Positions 1-10,500 of a DNA stretch of 64,000 nt are shown here, one piece after another. The DNA is from Bartonella vinsonii subsp. berkhoffii ATCC 51672 (GTDB lineage: Bacteria; Pseudomonadota; Alphaproteobacteria; Rhizobiales; Rhizobiaceae). Under the pieces are notes generated by a model. The model saw only the letters and a list, made by a program, of their open reading frames with translations. It was not told the origin of the DNA and did no database searches. Each line of letters begins with the position of its first letter. Position 1 is the first letter of the stretch. The stretch is taken from the NCBI RefSeq assembly GCF_902825225.1, contig NZ_CADEAK010000001.1, positions 1-64,000 of the forward strand, read 5' to 3'. A program made the position numbers and the translations under genes.

Positions 1-1657
1 GATCCTTTTCGCTCCACAACAAGGCATCACCTTGAACAGTGGTAATTTCTTTTTCAATCTCTTTGGTAATTTCATTCTTAATATTCGCAAATGAATCTTT
101 AACTTTCTCAAATGAATCTCCAACACCAGCAAAGGCAGCTGCAACAGTCTCATAACTCTGCTCTTCAACCGCACTACCATCTTCATTGACCGTCTTAACC
201 GTAAACTTGGGAGCGGTCCATTTGCCACCTTCATATCCAGCGCCACCACCAAAAGTCTTTGCAACCTCACTGCCCAGTGAATAAAGTTGACTACCATTTA
301 CGGCATCCGTGGAGTTTTCAGAAATCCCCCCATTCTCAACTGCCTGGATCTTTTTACCACCAGCATCTATACCAGAAGTGGTTATTGTCGGACCATTGGC
401 AATCACTAAGCCAGTTACGTCTAAGATATTGTCCCCTACTTGTATTTTATCGACTACAATGGACTGAGCTAGATCAAATTTTAACTTATTGTCTTTATCA
501 CCTTTTGTAATGCTGAAATTTTCACTTCCAGCAGAAAAATCTAATTTATCGCCTGAACTAATAGTTGTATTATCTGCACCATCAACAGAAAGCTCCCAAC
601 CCCCTCCTTGTTTTATCATTCCTCTTAATTCTTTTAACTGTGCAACATTCACCGCATCAGTATCCCCAGTCCCTGCTGCAACCCCTACAATCTGCCGTGT
701 TCTCTGGAACTCATCATTACCAATACTAACTGCACCACTTGTAGATTGCCATGCTATACTTCTTGATGACGAGGCTTTTCCAGTCTTAGGATCATAGCCC
801 GCAATGCCACCTTTAACGTTAGCAATAGACATACTACCCAAAGCGACACCTTCAGAAACCTTAACCTTTGCAGAATGACCTAAAGCGACACTGTCCTCTC
901 TTTTCGCCTCTGCATAGTTACCAATAGCAACCGCAAACCGACCTTCCGCAGGAATAAAAATATAATGACCTATAGCAATTGAGTTCTCAGCACGTGTCTG
1001 TGGTGCTTCATATACTACACCTCCGCTCGATCCGGGACGACCATGCTGACCTATCGCTATGGCTCCATTAGCGCCTGCAAACGCACCGCCACCCACCGCC
1101 AAATTACCGTATAGTGCAGCACGGGTCAAACCTGCACTTCTCTGAAAAGCCACAGGTAATCTGTTTATTGCCTGTTCAACTTCAGATGCTAAAACATTAA
1201 AATTTCCTTCTTTCGCACGAAAATTATTGGCTTGTAAACCTTCAGCGCTTGCTGTCATATCATTCATCACGCCGGCACGCGATATCGTTAGATCATTATC
1301 CGATGTAGTTGCTTGCTCACTTACTGGTACAAATAATCCACTAAATTGAACTCTCTCATCAATATTATTGGCTTGTAAACCTTCAGCGCTTGCTGTCACA
1401 TCCACATTCATCACACCAGCATCCATTGGATCAGATGCCGTTACTTGCTCATTTACAGATGTAGATGCAGAAACTTCAACAGACTGATCTCCCTCATTTG
1501 CAGTAACATTCTTGGGTTGCACATCTCCAGCATTTACAGAAAAAACATTCGATAAGAATGCAATCATTATAGCCAACAACAGCATCACTTTAACGAAAGA
1601 AAAACGAGAATTCTTTAAATTCCTCATTGTTGTTTGTATGGCATATAATTTTTTCAT
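1..1657 (-). CDS. Trimeric autotransporter adhesin (Vomp/BadA-like), partial: C-terminus beyond window edge
   Basis: The frame is open from the ATG at 1657 to the first base of the window, about 552 codons without a stop, so the stalk end and membrane anchor are missing. A GGAGA ribosome site lies just upstream of the ATG. The N-terminus is a long signal peptide (about 44 residues, basic start MKKLYAIQ, hydrophobic core VMLLLAIMIAFL). A region with a 35-bp direct duplication follows. Then come YadA-like head repeats (ENSIAIGHY, RFAVAIGNYAEA, EDSVALGHSA), a neck (DTDAVNVAQLKEL) and stalk motifs (STDAVNGSQLYSLG, GGGAGYEGGKWTAPKF). The family forms homotrimeric surface adhesins that bind host matrix and cells. 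Its signal peptide and N-terminus differ from the two adhesin genes upstream of it, so it is a distinct paralogue. The family call is secure; the full length is unknown. Confidence 0.9.
   Translation of the reverse strand, partial: MKKLYAIQTTMRNLKNSRFSFVKVMLLLAIMIAFLSNVFSVNAGDVQPKNVTANEGDQSVEVSASTSVNEQVTASDPMDAGVMNVDVTASAEGLQANNIDERVQFSGLFVPVSEQATTSDNDLTISRAGVMNDMTASAEGLQANNFRAKEGNFNVLASEVEQAINRLPVAFQRSAGLTRAALYGNLAVGGGAFAGANGAIAIGQHGRPGSSGGVVYEAPQTRAENSIAIGHYIFIPAEGRFAVAIGNYAEAKREDSVALGHSAKVKVSEGVALGSMSIANVKGGIAGYDPKTGKASSSRSIAWQSTSGAVSIGNDEFQRTRQIVGVAAGTGDTDAVNVAQLKELRGMIKQGGGWELSVDGADNTTISSGDKLDFSAGSENFSITKGDKDNKLKFDLAQSIVVDKIQVGDNILDVTGLVIANGPTITTSGIDAGGKKIQAVENGGISENSTDAVNGSQLYSLGSEVAKTFGGGAGYEGGKWTAPKFTVKTVNEDGSAVEEQSYETVAAAFAGVGDSFEKVKDSFANIKNEITKEIEKEITTVQGDALLWSEKD
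1223..1398. repeat. 35-bp direct duplication inside the adhesin N-terminus
   Basis: The same 35 bases occur at 1223-1257 and 1364-1398, 141 bp apart and in frame. Each copy encodes TASAEGLQANN, between the signal peptide and the head repeats. It indicates a recent in-frame duplication (or an incipient repeat unit) in the region exposed just before the head domain. Confidence 0.85.
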
Positions 1658-2928
1658 GAAAATTCTCCAACGAAAAAAATTAAGACATGAAAAAGACACA
1701 TTTCTACGTTATTTTTTGAGAGAGAGTGAGATATTCGGTTTTTGTTCTTGTGGTAGGGTGTCATTTTAAGTCTCGAGTTGTGTATGTTTAAGAAGATCTA
1801 AGTAGAAAAATTGAGTTTAAATAAATATGCAATTGATCCGTTTAGAGTCTAATGCTAGTTTGGATGATAGGTTGTTTCTTTATCTTTCAAATACTGGAAA
1901 CATTTCATTTTAGAATGATTAAGCTTTTAACAATATAAAAAGTGATTTTTACTCGTTAATGAATTAATTTTTTGTTAAAAAAGAGTATTTCTTTGTGATA
2001 TTAAAGTAAGATACTCTGAAATCTAAGTAGAATTTGATTTCTTTAGCTCTAACTTCTTTCTACTAAAATGAATATTAAAGCTGCAGTGAAGCTTAGTGTT
2101 ATTTTTTTCTTTAAATTCATTACCCCTGCCCCCCTTTTGATATCACTCACCCCATCAAGAGGTCTTTTAAACAAAATGAGTCTTACTAATATACTATTTG
2201 CGTAGTTATGAAATCTCAAATGAAATAGCAAGAAAAAAATGGCTTTGTTGTATAAATTCTATCATTATGGATTCTAGTGTGTTATTTTTTCAACAAAATC
2301 ACATAAATATTTCTCTGAGACCTCAGAATTTCCATCCTCGTTAAATGTTGTACTTGTTTATGTGTAACTTAAATATTTTTTAACAAAAGTGATGCTGTGT
2401 AAGATTTTCTTAAAACCTTTGGCTTTTTAGCATCATCTCAATGCTATATGAAATCCATGCACATAAATCCCCAAAATTTCCTGACTTCCATAAATTAATT
2501 CTACCAAGAAAAATGCTCTTTTAGATGTATCATCCGCACCTAAAGAGTATGAGACTGGCAAAATATATTTGAACGCTCTTATCAGATATAAGGTTTATAA
2601 TTTGTAAAGTTTAGAAGATTCATTTTGTGTATTTGAGAGATAAAAGATACTGATTTTGAAAAATGACTTGTTTTCTAAAAAGTTTTAAAGCGAAAAACGC
2701 GTGTATTAGTCGCTTTCTTATTTTGTAAAATTAATTGTAATCTTTTTGTAAAAATGGTTAATATTGTTTTAATTTAGCTTCTCATTTATAAGAATAAAAT
2801 GACCTTAAATGGTTGTATGATCTCTTGGAAGATATTTGCTCCGTTTTTACAACGAATCTTATAAAGTGATAGACTCGCTACAGCACAATAGAAAAATAAC
2901 TAGAAAATAAACTTCCCTAACTCTGCTC
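1658..2928. other. Intergenic region between adhesin genes, no supported gene
   Basis: A very AT-rich stretch of about 1.3 kb. The only thing resembling a coding remnant is a minus-strand piece at 2049-2120 (23 codons, MNLKKKITLSFTAALIF), which reads like the front of a signal peptide and then stops. It has no body and I do not call it a gene. The promoter of the partial adhesin should lie in the first few hundred bases, but I could not pick a convincing -35/-10 pair. Confidence 0.5.
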
Positions 2929-2970
2929 ATAAAAAGCACACTCCAACAGATCTTGGAGTGTGCTTTTTAT
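2929..2970. terminator. Strong hairpin, likely bidirectional terminator
   Basis: A 17-bp perfect inverted repeat (2929-2945 and 2954-2970, core AAAAAGCACACTCCA) with an 8-base loop. The stem ends are A/T-rich, so either strand would carry U residues after the GC part. It lies 120 bp beyond the end of the intact adhesin gene. Confidence 0.75.
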
Positions 2971-3032
2971 CAGTAAAATTATGAAATATTCTTCTGGGAA
3001 ATTTTAACTTTAAGTACAATTGTCATTTATAA

Positions 3033-3070
3033 AATTTTCGCCCTTGCTTTATCAGACAAGAGCGAAAATT
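3033..3070 (-). terminator. Terminator of the intact adhesin gene
   Basis: Inverted repeat 3033-3046 / 3057-3070 with one mismatch, a 10-base loop and flanking T/A runs. It lies 23 bp past the stop codon of the 3093-7172 adhesin. Read on the minus strand, the stem is followed by a T-rich tail. Confidence 0.7.
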
Positions 3071-3092
3071 CTGTTATGCTCCTGTTTTCTTA

Positions 3093-6000
3093 TTATTTTA
3101 TTTTCAGAGTTATTGCACCACCTACTCCCCAATGACCGCCAGCACTTGTTGCAGAGAGATTAGAGCGGATTTTTCCATTTTCAGATGTGTAACCAGCACC
3201 AAAAGCAAAGGCAGATTGTCCACGCCATGCGCCGCTACCAAATGAAACACTCAAAGATCCTGGATCGTCGAAGTAACGTAAGTTAGATACTGCTAAACCA
3301 ACCGCTGCTGCCTGCCGTGCCTCCTTGCGTACACTCTTAATGTCGTAACTCAAAATATTAAACTTCATATCTGTATATTGCTTAGCTTGGTCAACGGCAT
3401 CATCAATGGCATCGACAACGATATTATTCACCCGTTGATCTGTGTAATGCTTCGATTCATCAAGAACAATTTTCATCTTCTGCTCAGTATAATCATGCAG
3501 TTGCCCACCATTAATTGCCTCTTTCGAGCCTTTCTCAATACGACCATCAGCAAGATTATCAATCAGAACAGGTTCACTGGCATCACCACCTTTTAGAGTG
3601 ATCTTATTGGTTTTCTTTCCGTCTGCAGTTTTGTCATAGTTAACAGCCCCATCAGAAAGATTATTAACCGTGTTCTCAATATTATCAACTCTGTTTTCAA
3701 TATTATCAACGTTTTTACCAAGATCGGTAATCGTATTGGAAATATTGTCAACCCTGTTTGTGATATGCTGAATATTTTTTTCAACGCCTGCGATACGTTC
3801 ATTGGTCTTCCAAAGTTGTCCACCATTGACCGCATCTTTTGAACCTTCTAAAATTTTACCATCAGATACATTGATAATTTTACTTGGCTTACCATCATGT
3901 TTAGCATCATAAGCTTTCTGCAAATCATTCCACTTTAAGGCATCGGAATCTACCTTGTTGATGACATGATCAATACGATCATTTATGCTTACCATATTGC
4001 TATTAACACCACCAAGCGCATCCGCAACATTATTATAGCTTTTCTCAACAGTTGTACCATCAGCATTGAGTTGTGCAACTCTAAAATTAGGAGCCGTCCA
4101 TTCCCCATTATTATAGCCAGCACCACCACCAAAATAGGCTGCAAGCTGGTTGCTCATGCGATAGAGTTGATTACCCGTAATGGCATCTGTTGAACCATCA
4201 GCAATTCTGCCATCTTTTACATTAAGCAAAGCTACTGGTCCAATGCTGTTCTTACCTCCTAAGGTCACACGATTATAATCAACAATACCATCTTCATTTT
4301 TATCGTAAAGAACCGCCGCTGCACTTGCTGTCTCAATATTTTTAGAAATCTTCTCTATGCTTTTATCAAGTTGAGCTTTGTTAACAGCTTCATCGCCTTT
4401 TTCTGCTTCTTTCACACCAGAAATCGTCCGCTGCGCGTTACCAACACCTGCAACACTGATTTCAGTCCCAGCTGTTGCCTTACCAATAGTGATAATCCCT
4501 GATGCCCCTCCTTCTTGTTGCACAAGATTGTCCTTTTTCATTTCAGAAATCTTACCATCAAGATTTGCAATAGAAATATTCACACCAGTGAAAGCATCCA
4601 TAACATTATGATATATTTGATCCTTAATAAGGAAGGTTGGTTCGATACCAGCCACTACATCTGTACTGCCACCAAAATAATTCGATATATTTTTAGCAAT
4701 TTTGAAAAGCTGTGAACCATTCACGGCATCGGTTGAATCGCTAGAAATGTCTCCATCCGCAAGAAACTTAATTTTGCTGTTTGTCTTTTCTCCATTTGGT
4801 CCATGAAGTGCAACAAATGCTTTTTCCTGTTCGCTCCACAATAAAGAATTTTTAGAGAAATTATTAAATTTCTGATCAAATTCATTGGTGACATATGTTA
4901 CACGGCTGTTCACATTGTTGACATTCGCATCAACCTCTCTCAAAGCATCACCAACGTTTTCAGCGATTTTCTGTTTTACGGTACCATCCGCAGAAACAGT
5001 AGATAAATTATATCTTGGTCCTACAAATTGACCGTTCTCAAATGCAGCATCTCCACCAAAAGATTTTGCTATCTCTCCGGATATTTTATTAATTTGGCTC
5101 CCATTGATCGCATCAAGCGATTCTTCGGTAATTTCGCCATCTTTAACATTATGGAGAGCAACTGGTTCTTTGGTCTTATCGCCCCCTAAAGTGATACTAT
5201 TATAATTAACAGATTCATCACCATTTTTATCGTAGAGAACCGCAAAGTTATTTGCTTCTTTAATGACCTCAATCCTGTCTGTTATATCCGCAATTTCACC
5301 ATCGAGTTGTTGTTTATTAACAGCGTCATTCGCGTTTACTGCAGCCTTCACACCGGAAACTCTACGATCATCTCCATTCTTATTTGCAACATCGATTAAA
5401 TCACCACCTGTTTGCTTCCCAATGGTGATAGTGCCTTCATTTTCTTCCTGTTTCACAAGGCTATTTTTTGTTGCATTGGTAATTTGATTAGTGATCTCCG
5501 TGATAGAATTACTCACACCCGTGAAAGCTTCATCCACACTATTATATTCATTATCCTGAATAATAAAAGTTGGTGGAATACCATTAATTACATCTGCGCC
5601 ACCACCAAAAAAATCCGATATATTTTCAGTAAGATGGAAAAGCTGATGACCATTTATTGCTTCTGTTGAATCAATGCTAACTTTCCCAGGTTGAATGCCG
5701 GAAATAACGCGCACTCTGCCTTTATCGTTCGCAACATTGACTTCGACACCACCCTTTTCAGCACCAATAGTGATCCGCTCTTGCTTTTCATCCCATTTCA
5801 CAAGAATATTTTCTGCTACTTGGCTTTTTATTTCTTTCAGCTGTGCAAAATTGACCGCATCAGTATCTTCAGTCCCCTCTGCAACTCCTGTAATCTTTTT
5901 ATTGCCAGCATCAATACCATCAAAAGTTACTGCTGGACCTCCATTTGTAAATAGAAAGCCATCATCACTCAAAACGCTTCTTCCTGCAGTGACACTTGTC

Positions 6001-7172
6001 ACTGTAATATTTTCGGCTAAATCAAATTTTACATTATTGTCTTCAGCACCTTTTATAACTTTATCACTTGCAGCCGACAAATCTATTACACTCGTTGCAC
6101 CAACTGTCGTGGCATTTTTACCTCCAAGAGACAACTGCCAATCTTGGCTTATGTATGATTGTAATTCTTTTAGCTGCGCAACATTAACGGCATCAGTATC
6201 ATTACTACCAGCTGCCACCCCTGTAATCTGACGCGTTAGTCCTTCTTTAGGATTACCAACACTCACTGCTGCTAGTGTACTTTTCCACCCGTAGTCCTCA
6301 TTCTCTGATGGGCCGTGCTTCAAAGGACTATAACCGATAAGACCAGCAGACGCATCAGCTACAGATTTTCTCCCAAGAGCAACCCCCTCTTGCACAAACA
6401 CTCTTGCATCAGAACCAATCGCGACAAACTGCTTTCCTTGAGCTTGAGCACCATACCCCATAGCAATCGCATTTTGTTCATCTGCACGTGATTTGTTACC
6501 AAATGCAATACTATCAGTGCCTGTTGCTTTTGCAAGCCCACCAACAGCAACCGCACCTCCTGCTACTGTTTTTGACCCAACTCCTATAGCAAGACTTGCT
6601 GATCCTCCCGCAAGTGCAAAAAGACCTAAAGCTTGTGCACCACCCGCCTTTGTGGTCGCACCCGCTCCAAATACTGTTGAATAATTCCCCTTTGCGGAAG
6701 ATCCACACCCAGTTGCAAAAGAATAAATGCCAAAAGCTTCAGGCATAACATTTGTAAAACCACCGGTTGCTCCTCCCATATACCCCCCATTCTCGGCGCT
6801 ATTGGTTAGACCATCACCAGTCCAAACAATTTGATGATCTGCCCAGTTAAAAGGACGATGGCCAGAAATATGTTTGTTCAGAGAAACGCTTTCATATAGT
6901 TCTTCTGCAATAATTTGATTATTAGCGCCTTGATTCTTGCCACCATGGCCAATAACATTAAACACACCATAGTAATTATCATCGCCAGCTAATACAACAC
7001 TACCATGACTACCCTTTGAATAAGATACGCTGGTACCATTTGTGCTTTGAACAGATTGTCCTGTTATCGCAAGATTAGAAGCAACCACAGGAGAAACACT
7101 CGCCCAAAGTGTGGCTATAACAGTCCCCAATGAAACAGCTTTAATCAAATTTGGTGTTGAATATTTTTTCAT
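3093..7172 (-). CDS. Trimeric autotransporter adhesin (Vomp/BadA-like), intact
   Basis: 1359 residues from the ATG at 7172, chosen because an AGAGGGG ribosome site sits just upstream and a signal peptide (MKKYSTPNLIKAVSLG, then ATLWASVSPVVAS) starts there; an in-frame extension to 7268 lacks this. The N-terminal head carries YadA-type repeats (SLAIGVGSK, DSIAFGNKS, NAIAMGYGAQAQG, FVAIGSDA, EGVALGRKS). Next are a neck (NDTDAVNVAQLKEL) and a long stalk with repeated neck/stalk modules (DTDAVNFAQLKEI, STDAVNGSQLFKI, EAINGGQL, several FGGG segments). A coiled coil of NVDNIENRVDNIE type follows. The last ~80 residues are a YadA beta-barrel anchor (AAAVGLAVSNLRY, SAFAFGAGYTSENGKI). The family exports itself through the trimeric barrel and binds host matrix and endothelium. 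It is much shorter than full-length BadA, closer to Vomp size. It is the only complete adhesin of the three. Confidence 0.95.
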   Translation of the reverse strand: MKKYSTPNLIKAVSLGTVIATLWASVSPVVASNLAITGQSVQSTNGTSVSYSKGSHGSVVLAGDDNYYGVFNVIGHGGKNQGANNQIIAEELYESVSLNKHISGHRPFNWADHQIVWTGDGLTNSAENGGYMGGATGGFTNVMPEAFGIYSFATGCGSSAKGNYSTVFGAGATTKAGGAQALGLFALAGGSASLAIGVGSKTVAGGAVAVGGLAKATGTDSIAFGNKSRADEQNAIAMGYGAQAQGKQFVAIGSDARVFVQEGVALGRKSVADASAGLIGYSPLKHGPSENEDYGWKSTLAAVSVGNPKEGLTRQITGVAAGSNDTDAVNVAQLKELQSYISQDWQLSLGGKNATTVGATSVIDLSAASDKVIKGAEDNNVKFDLAENITVTSVTAGRSVLSDDGFLFTNGGPAVTFDGIDAGNKKITGVAEGTEDTDAVNFAQLKEIKSQVAENILVKWDEKQERITIGAEKGGVEVNVANDKGRVRVISGIQPGKVSIDSTEAINGHQLFHLTENISDFFGGGADVINGIPPTFIIQDNEYNSVDEAFTGVSNSITEITNQITNATKNSLVKQEENEGTITIGKQTGGDLIDVANKNGDDRRVSGVKAAVNANDAVNKQQLDGEIADITDRIEVIKEANNFAVLYDKNGDESVNYNSITLGGDKTKEPVALHNVKDGEITEESLDAINGSQINKISGEIAKSFGGDAAFENGQFVGPRYNLSTVSADGTVKQKIAENVGDALREVDANVNNVNSRVTYVTNEFDQKFNNFSKNSLLWSEQEKAFVALHGPNGEKTNSKIKFLADGDISSDSTDAVNGSQLFKIAKNISNYFGGSTDVVAGIEPTFLIKDQIYHNVMDAFTGVNISIANLDGKISEMKKDNLVQQEGGASGIITIGKATAGTEISVAGVGNAQRTISGVKEAEKGDEAVNKAQLDKSIEKISKNIETASAAAVLYDKNEDGIVDYNRVTLGGKNSIGPVALLNVKDGRIADGSTDAITGNQLYRMSNQLAAYFGGGAGYNNGEWTAPNFRVAQLNADGTTVEKSYNNVADALGGVNSNMVSINDRIDHVINKVDSDALKWNDLQKAYDAKHDGKPSKIINVSDGKILEGSKDAVNGGQLWKTNERIAGVEKNIQHITNRVDNISNTITDLGKNVDNIENRVDNIENTVNNLSDGAVNYDKTADGKKTNKITLKGGDASEPVLIDNLADGRIEKGSKEAINGGQLHDYTEQKMKIVLDESKHYTDQRVNNIVVDAIDDAVDQAKQYTDMKFNILSYDIKSVRKEARQAAAVGLAVSNLRYFDDPGSLSVSFGSGAWRGQSAFAFGAGYTSENGKIRSNLSATSAGGHWGVGGAITLKIK

Positions 7173-7524
7173 AATTCCCCTCTTTATAATAACATATTTA
7201 AGACACAAAAAAGATGCCCCCTCGTGTTGTAAGGCCTTCTTATTTTTTATGTCCCCGTGCTTTTGCACTAAAAATAAAACAAGATATAAGCTGTTATTGC
7301 TACAGCACCTTTAAAAGGGAAGTAGAGGGCAGCTTGTGAAAGTCAAGCTGGGCAACATCAAAAAACATATCTCATGGCGAAAATAACGTTGGCTTTTTTC
7401 TCTTAAAAAGAGTGCATAGCTTTTCGCTTTAAGCTCTTTGGAATTGGTATAATTTTTGCGTCTCTTGATTTTAGGAGAGCGCTTATTTCCTTCAGGTAAG
7501 ACTTACTTAAAGCTTTAAAAAAAA
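7173..7524. other. Leader/promoter region of the intact adhesin
   Basis: About 350 bp between the intact adhesin and the terminator of the adhesin pseudogene upstream. No ORF is supported. It must hold the minus-strand promoter for the 3093-7172 gene. A TTGACT hexamer (minus strand, near 7345) is a possible -35, but I see no good -10 at the right distance. Confidence 0.45.
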
Positions 7525-7551
7525 TGCCCCTGCTTCATCAAAGCAAGGGCA
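7525..7551 (-). terminator. Terminator of the adhesin pseudogene
   Basis: Inverted repeat 7525-7535 / 7541-7551 (TGCCC/GGGCA core, one mismatch, 5-base loop) followed on the minus strand by a run of eight T. It lies 30 bp after the stop codon at 7581. Confidence 0.8.
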
Positions 7552-7580
7552 AAAACGTATTTAGGAAAACTGTTCCCATA

Positions 7581-10500
7581 TCAATTCAGTGTCATGTTAA
7601 GTCCTGCACTGACACCCCAATGCCCACAGGAACTCGTAACCGATAAATTAGAACGAATGTTTCCTTTTTCAGATGTATAACCAGCACCAAAAGCAAAAGC
7701 AGATTGGCTACGCCATAAACCGCTTCCAAATGCAATACTTAATTTTCCAGGTGTATCATTGTATCGTAAGTTAGAGACTGCCAACCCAATAGCTGCTGCT
7801 CGTCTTGCCTCTTTACGCACATTTTCAATGTCATAATTTAAAGCTTCAAACCTCATATCGGTGTAGTGGTTTGCCTGATTTACAGCATCATCAATCACAT
7901 CGACAACAATATTGTTCACCCGTTGATCCGTGTAGTGCTTCGATTCATCAAGAATGATCTTCATCTGCTGCTTAGTATAATCATGGAGCTGCCCACCATT
8001 TACAGCTTCTTTCGAGCCTTTTTCAATTTTACCATCAGCTACATTATCAATCAGAATAGGTTCACTGGCATCACCACCTTTTAGAGTGACTTTATTGGCT
8101 TTCTTACCATTTTCATTTTTGTCATAAAAAACAACCCCATCTGCAATTTCACCAACCGTATTTTCAATATTATCAACTTTGTTTTCGATATGTTGAATAT
8201 TTTTTTCAACACCCGTGATACGTTCATTAGCCTGCAAAAGTTGTTCACCATTGACTGCATCTTTTGAACTTTTTCAACTTACCATCAGCTACATTGATAA
8301 TTTTACTTGGCTTACCATCATGACTAGCGTCATAAACTCCCTTATTTTTATTCCACTTTAAAGCATCGGAATCTACCTTATTGATAACATCATCAATACG
8401 ATTGTTTATATTGACCATACCGCTATTAACACCACCAAGTGCTTCAGCAACATTATTGTAGCTTTTCTTTTCACCTACACTTCCATCAGCATTGAATTGT
8501 GAAATTAGGAGCGGTCCACTTTCCATCCTTATAGCCCCGCACCACCGCCGAAATATGCAGCCAACTGGGTACTCATGAGATAGAGTTGATTACCTGTGAT
8601 AGCATCCGTTGAGTTAGCGGCAATCTCTCCATCCAAAAGGAATTTAAGCTTGCTGTTTGTCTTCTCTCCGTCTTGTTCGTGACGTGGCAACAAATGCTTT
8701 ATCCTCTTCACTCCAAAGTAAAACATTTTTAGAGAGACCATCTATTTTCTGACTAAAGTCATTAGCTACATTTGTTATGCGCGTATTCACACTGTTGAAA
8801 TTTGCATCAAGTCCATTCAAAGCTGTGCCAACATCATAACAGTTAATCTTTCCTACCGTCCCATCTTCAAACACAACAGATAAACTATATTTTGGTCCTA
8901 CAAAAGCGCCATTTTCAAATTTAGCTCCTTCACCAAAGTATTTTGCTATATTCCTAGATATTGTATTAATTTGACTACCATTAATGGCTTCAGTTGAATT
9001 GGCAGAAATTGTACCAGCTTCGACACCAGCGATAGTCCGATCTCCTTCACTACCTTTAATATCAATTTTCGTACCACCTTTTTCCTTACCAATAGTAATA
9101 AGTTTTTTCCCTTCGTCCCATTTAACAAGACTATTTTCTTTTATATGAGAAATTTGATTGTGAATGTTGGTGAAAGAAGTGTTCACACCTTCAAAAGCTT
9201 CAGCAACATTATAATAAGACTGCTTCGAAGAAGTTCCATTAGCATCAATTTGATAAACCTTGAAAGTAGGAGCATGCCATTCTTTATTTTCATCATATCC
9301 CGCGCCACCACCAAAATAGGTAGCAATATCCTTCATTGCATGGACTAAATGTTGATTAACATCCCTGATATTCATATCAAGCCCACTCAAAGCTCAACCA
9401 ACATCATTATATTCCTGCTGAGAAACTACACCATCTTCATCAATAGTAGTTAAATTATATTTTGGTCCTGTAAAAACACCAACATCGAACGAAACTTTAC
9501 CACCAAAAATTTTTGCAATTTCGTTGCCAATAGAATGAATTTGCTCACCATTTATGACATCTGTTGAGACATTAGAAATATTTCCCTTCGCAACGCCGGT
9601 AATTGCACGAGCAACATCCAATTTGTTTGCAACATCAATTATAGTACCATCTTTTTCAGCACCAATAGTGATAAGCTTTCCCCCTTCGTCCCATTTAACA
9701 AGGCCACCGCCTGCTATTTTATTTCCTATTTCTTTCAACTGGGCATAATTCACTGCATCGGTATCATCAGTTCCTTCTGCTACTCCTTTGATCGTTTTAT
9801 CACCAGCATGAATGCCATTAACAGTTATGCTCGGCCCATCATCACCAATAAACCTAAAGCCAGAAGCATCCATAATGCTTTCTCCTGTAGTGACACTCGT
9901 CAAATTAAGTTCATCACTCAAAGTAAATTTGATATTGTTTCCATTGTCTTTGGTAATCTTTAAGTTGTCTTTTACTGCTTGATTGTCATTTTTCACTGAA
10001 AAATCTACAATATTGCCTGCATTGATAGCTGTAGAATCGCCATCGTTAACAGAAAGTTTCCAAACTCCTGCTATGACATCTCTCATGGCTTTGAGCTGGG
10101 CAACATTGACAGCATCAGTATCTTGAGTACCAGCTGCAACATTTGTAATCTGCCGTGTTAAATTCTGGTTAGTATTACCGATGCTAAAATCACCTCCAGT
10201 GCTTTTCCATGCAAGATCGCCCTTTTTTGTTGTAGCATTTGTTGCAGGATCATAACCAAAAGTATCTTTATTAACACGAGAAACAGATCCTCCACCCACA
10301 GCAACACCATCTGTAACAAGTACTTGTGCATTTATACCAACAGCAACTGAATGAGCCTCATTAGCATAAGTATGGGAACCTATAGCAATTGAATTTTTGC
10401 CTTTCGCTATTACTTTTCTTTCTTGCCCGTTGTCTGCAGGTTCCCCACCACCTATTGCAATAGAACCAAGAGCTTGCGCTTCAGCTTTCGAACCAATAGC

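Noticed and set aside
2049..2231. A 60-codon minus-strand frame whose second half resembles a lipoprotein signal peptide
   Set aside because: It ends directly after the hydrophobic stretch, has no Cys lipobox and no mature domain. At best it is a 23-codon relic.
5695..6231. A 178-codon plus-strand frame inside the intact adhesin
   Set aside because: It is an antisense shadow of the repetitive adhesin gene: hydrophobic, Ser/Pro-rich and repeat-driven, with no ribosome site.
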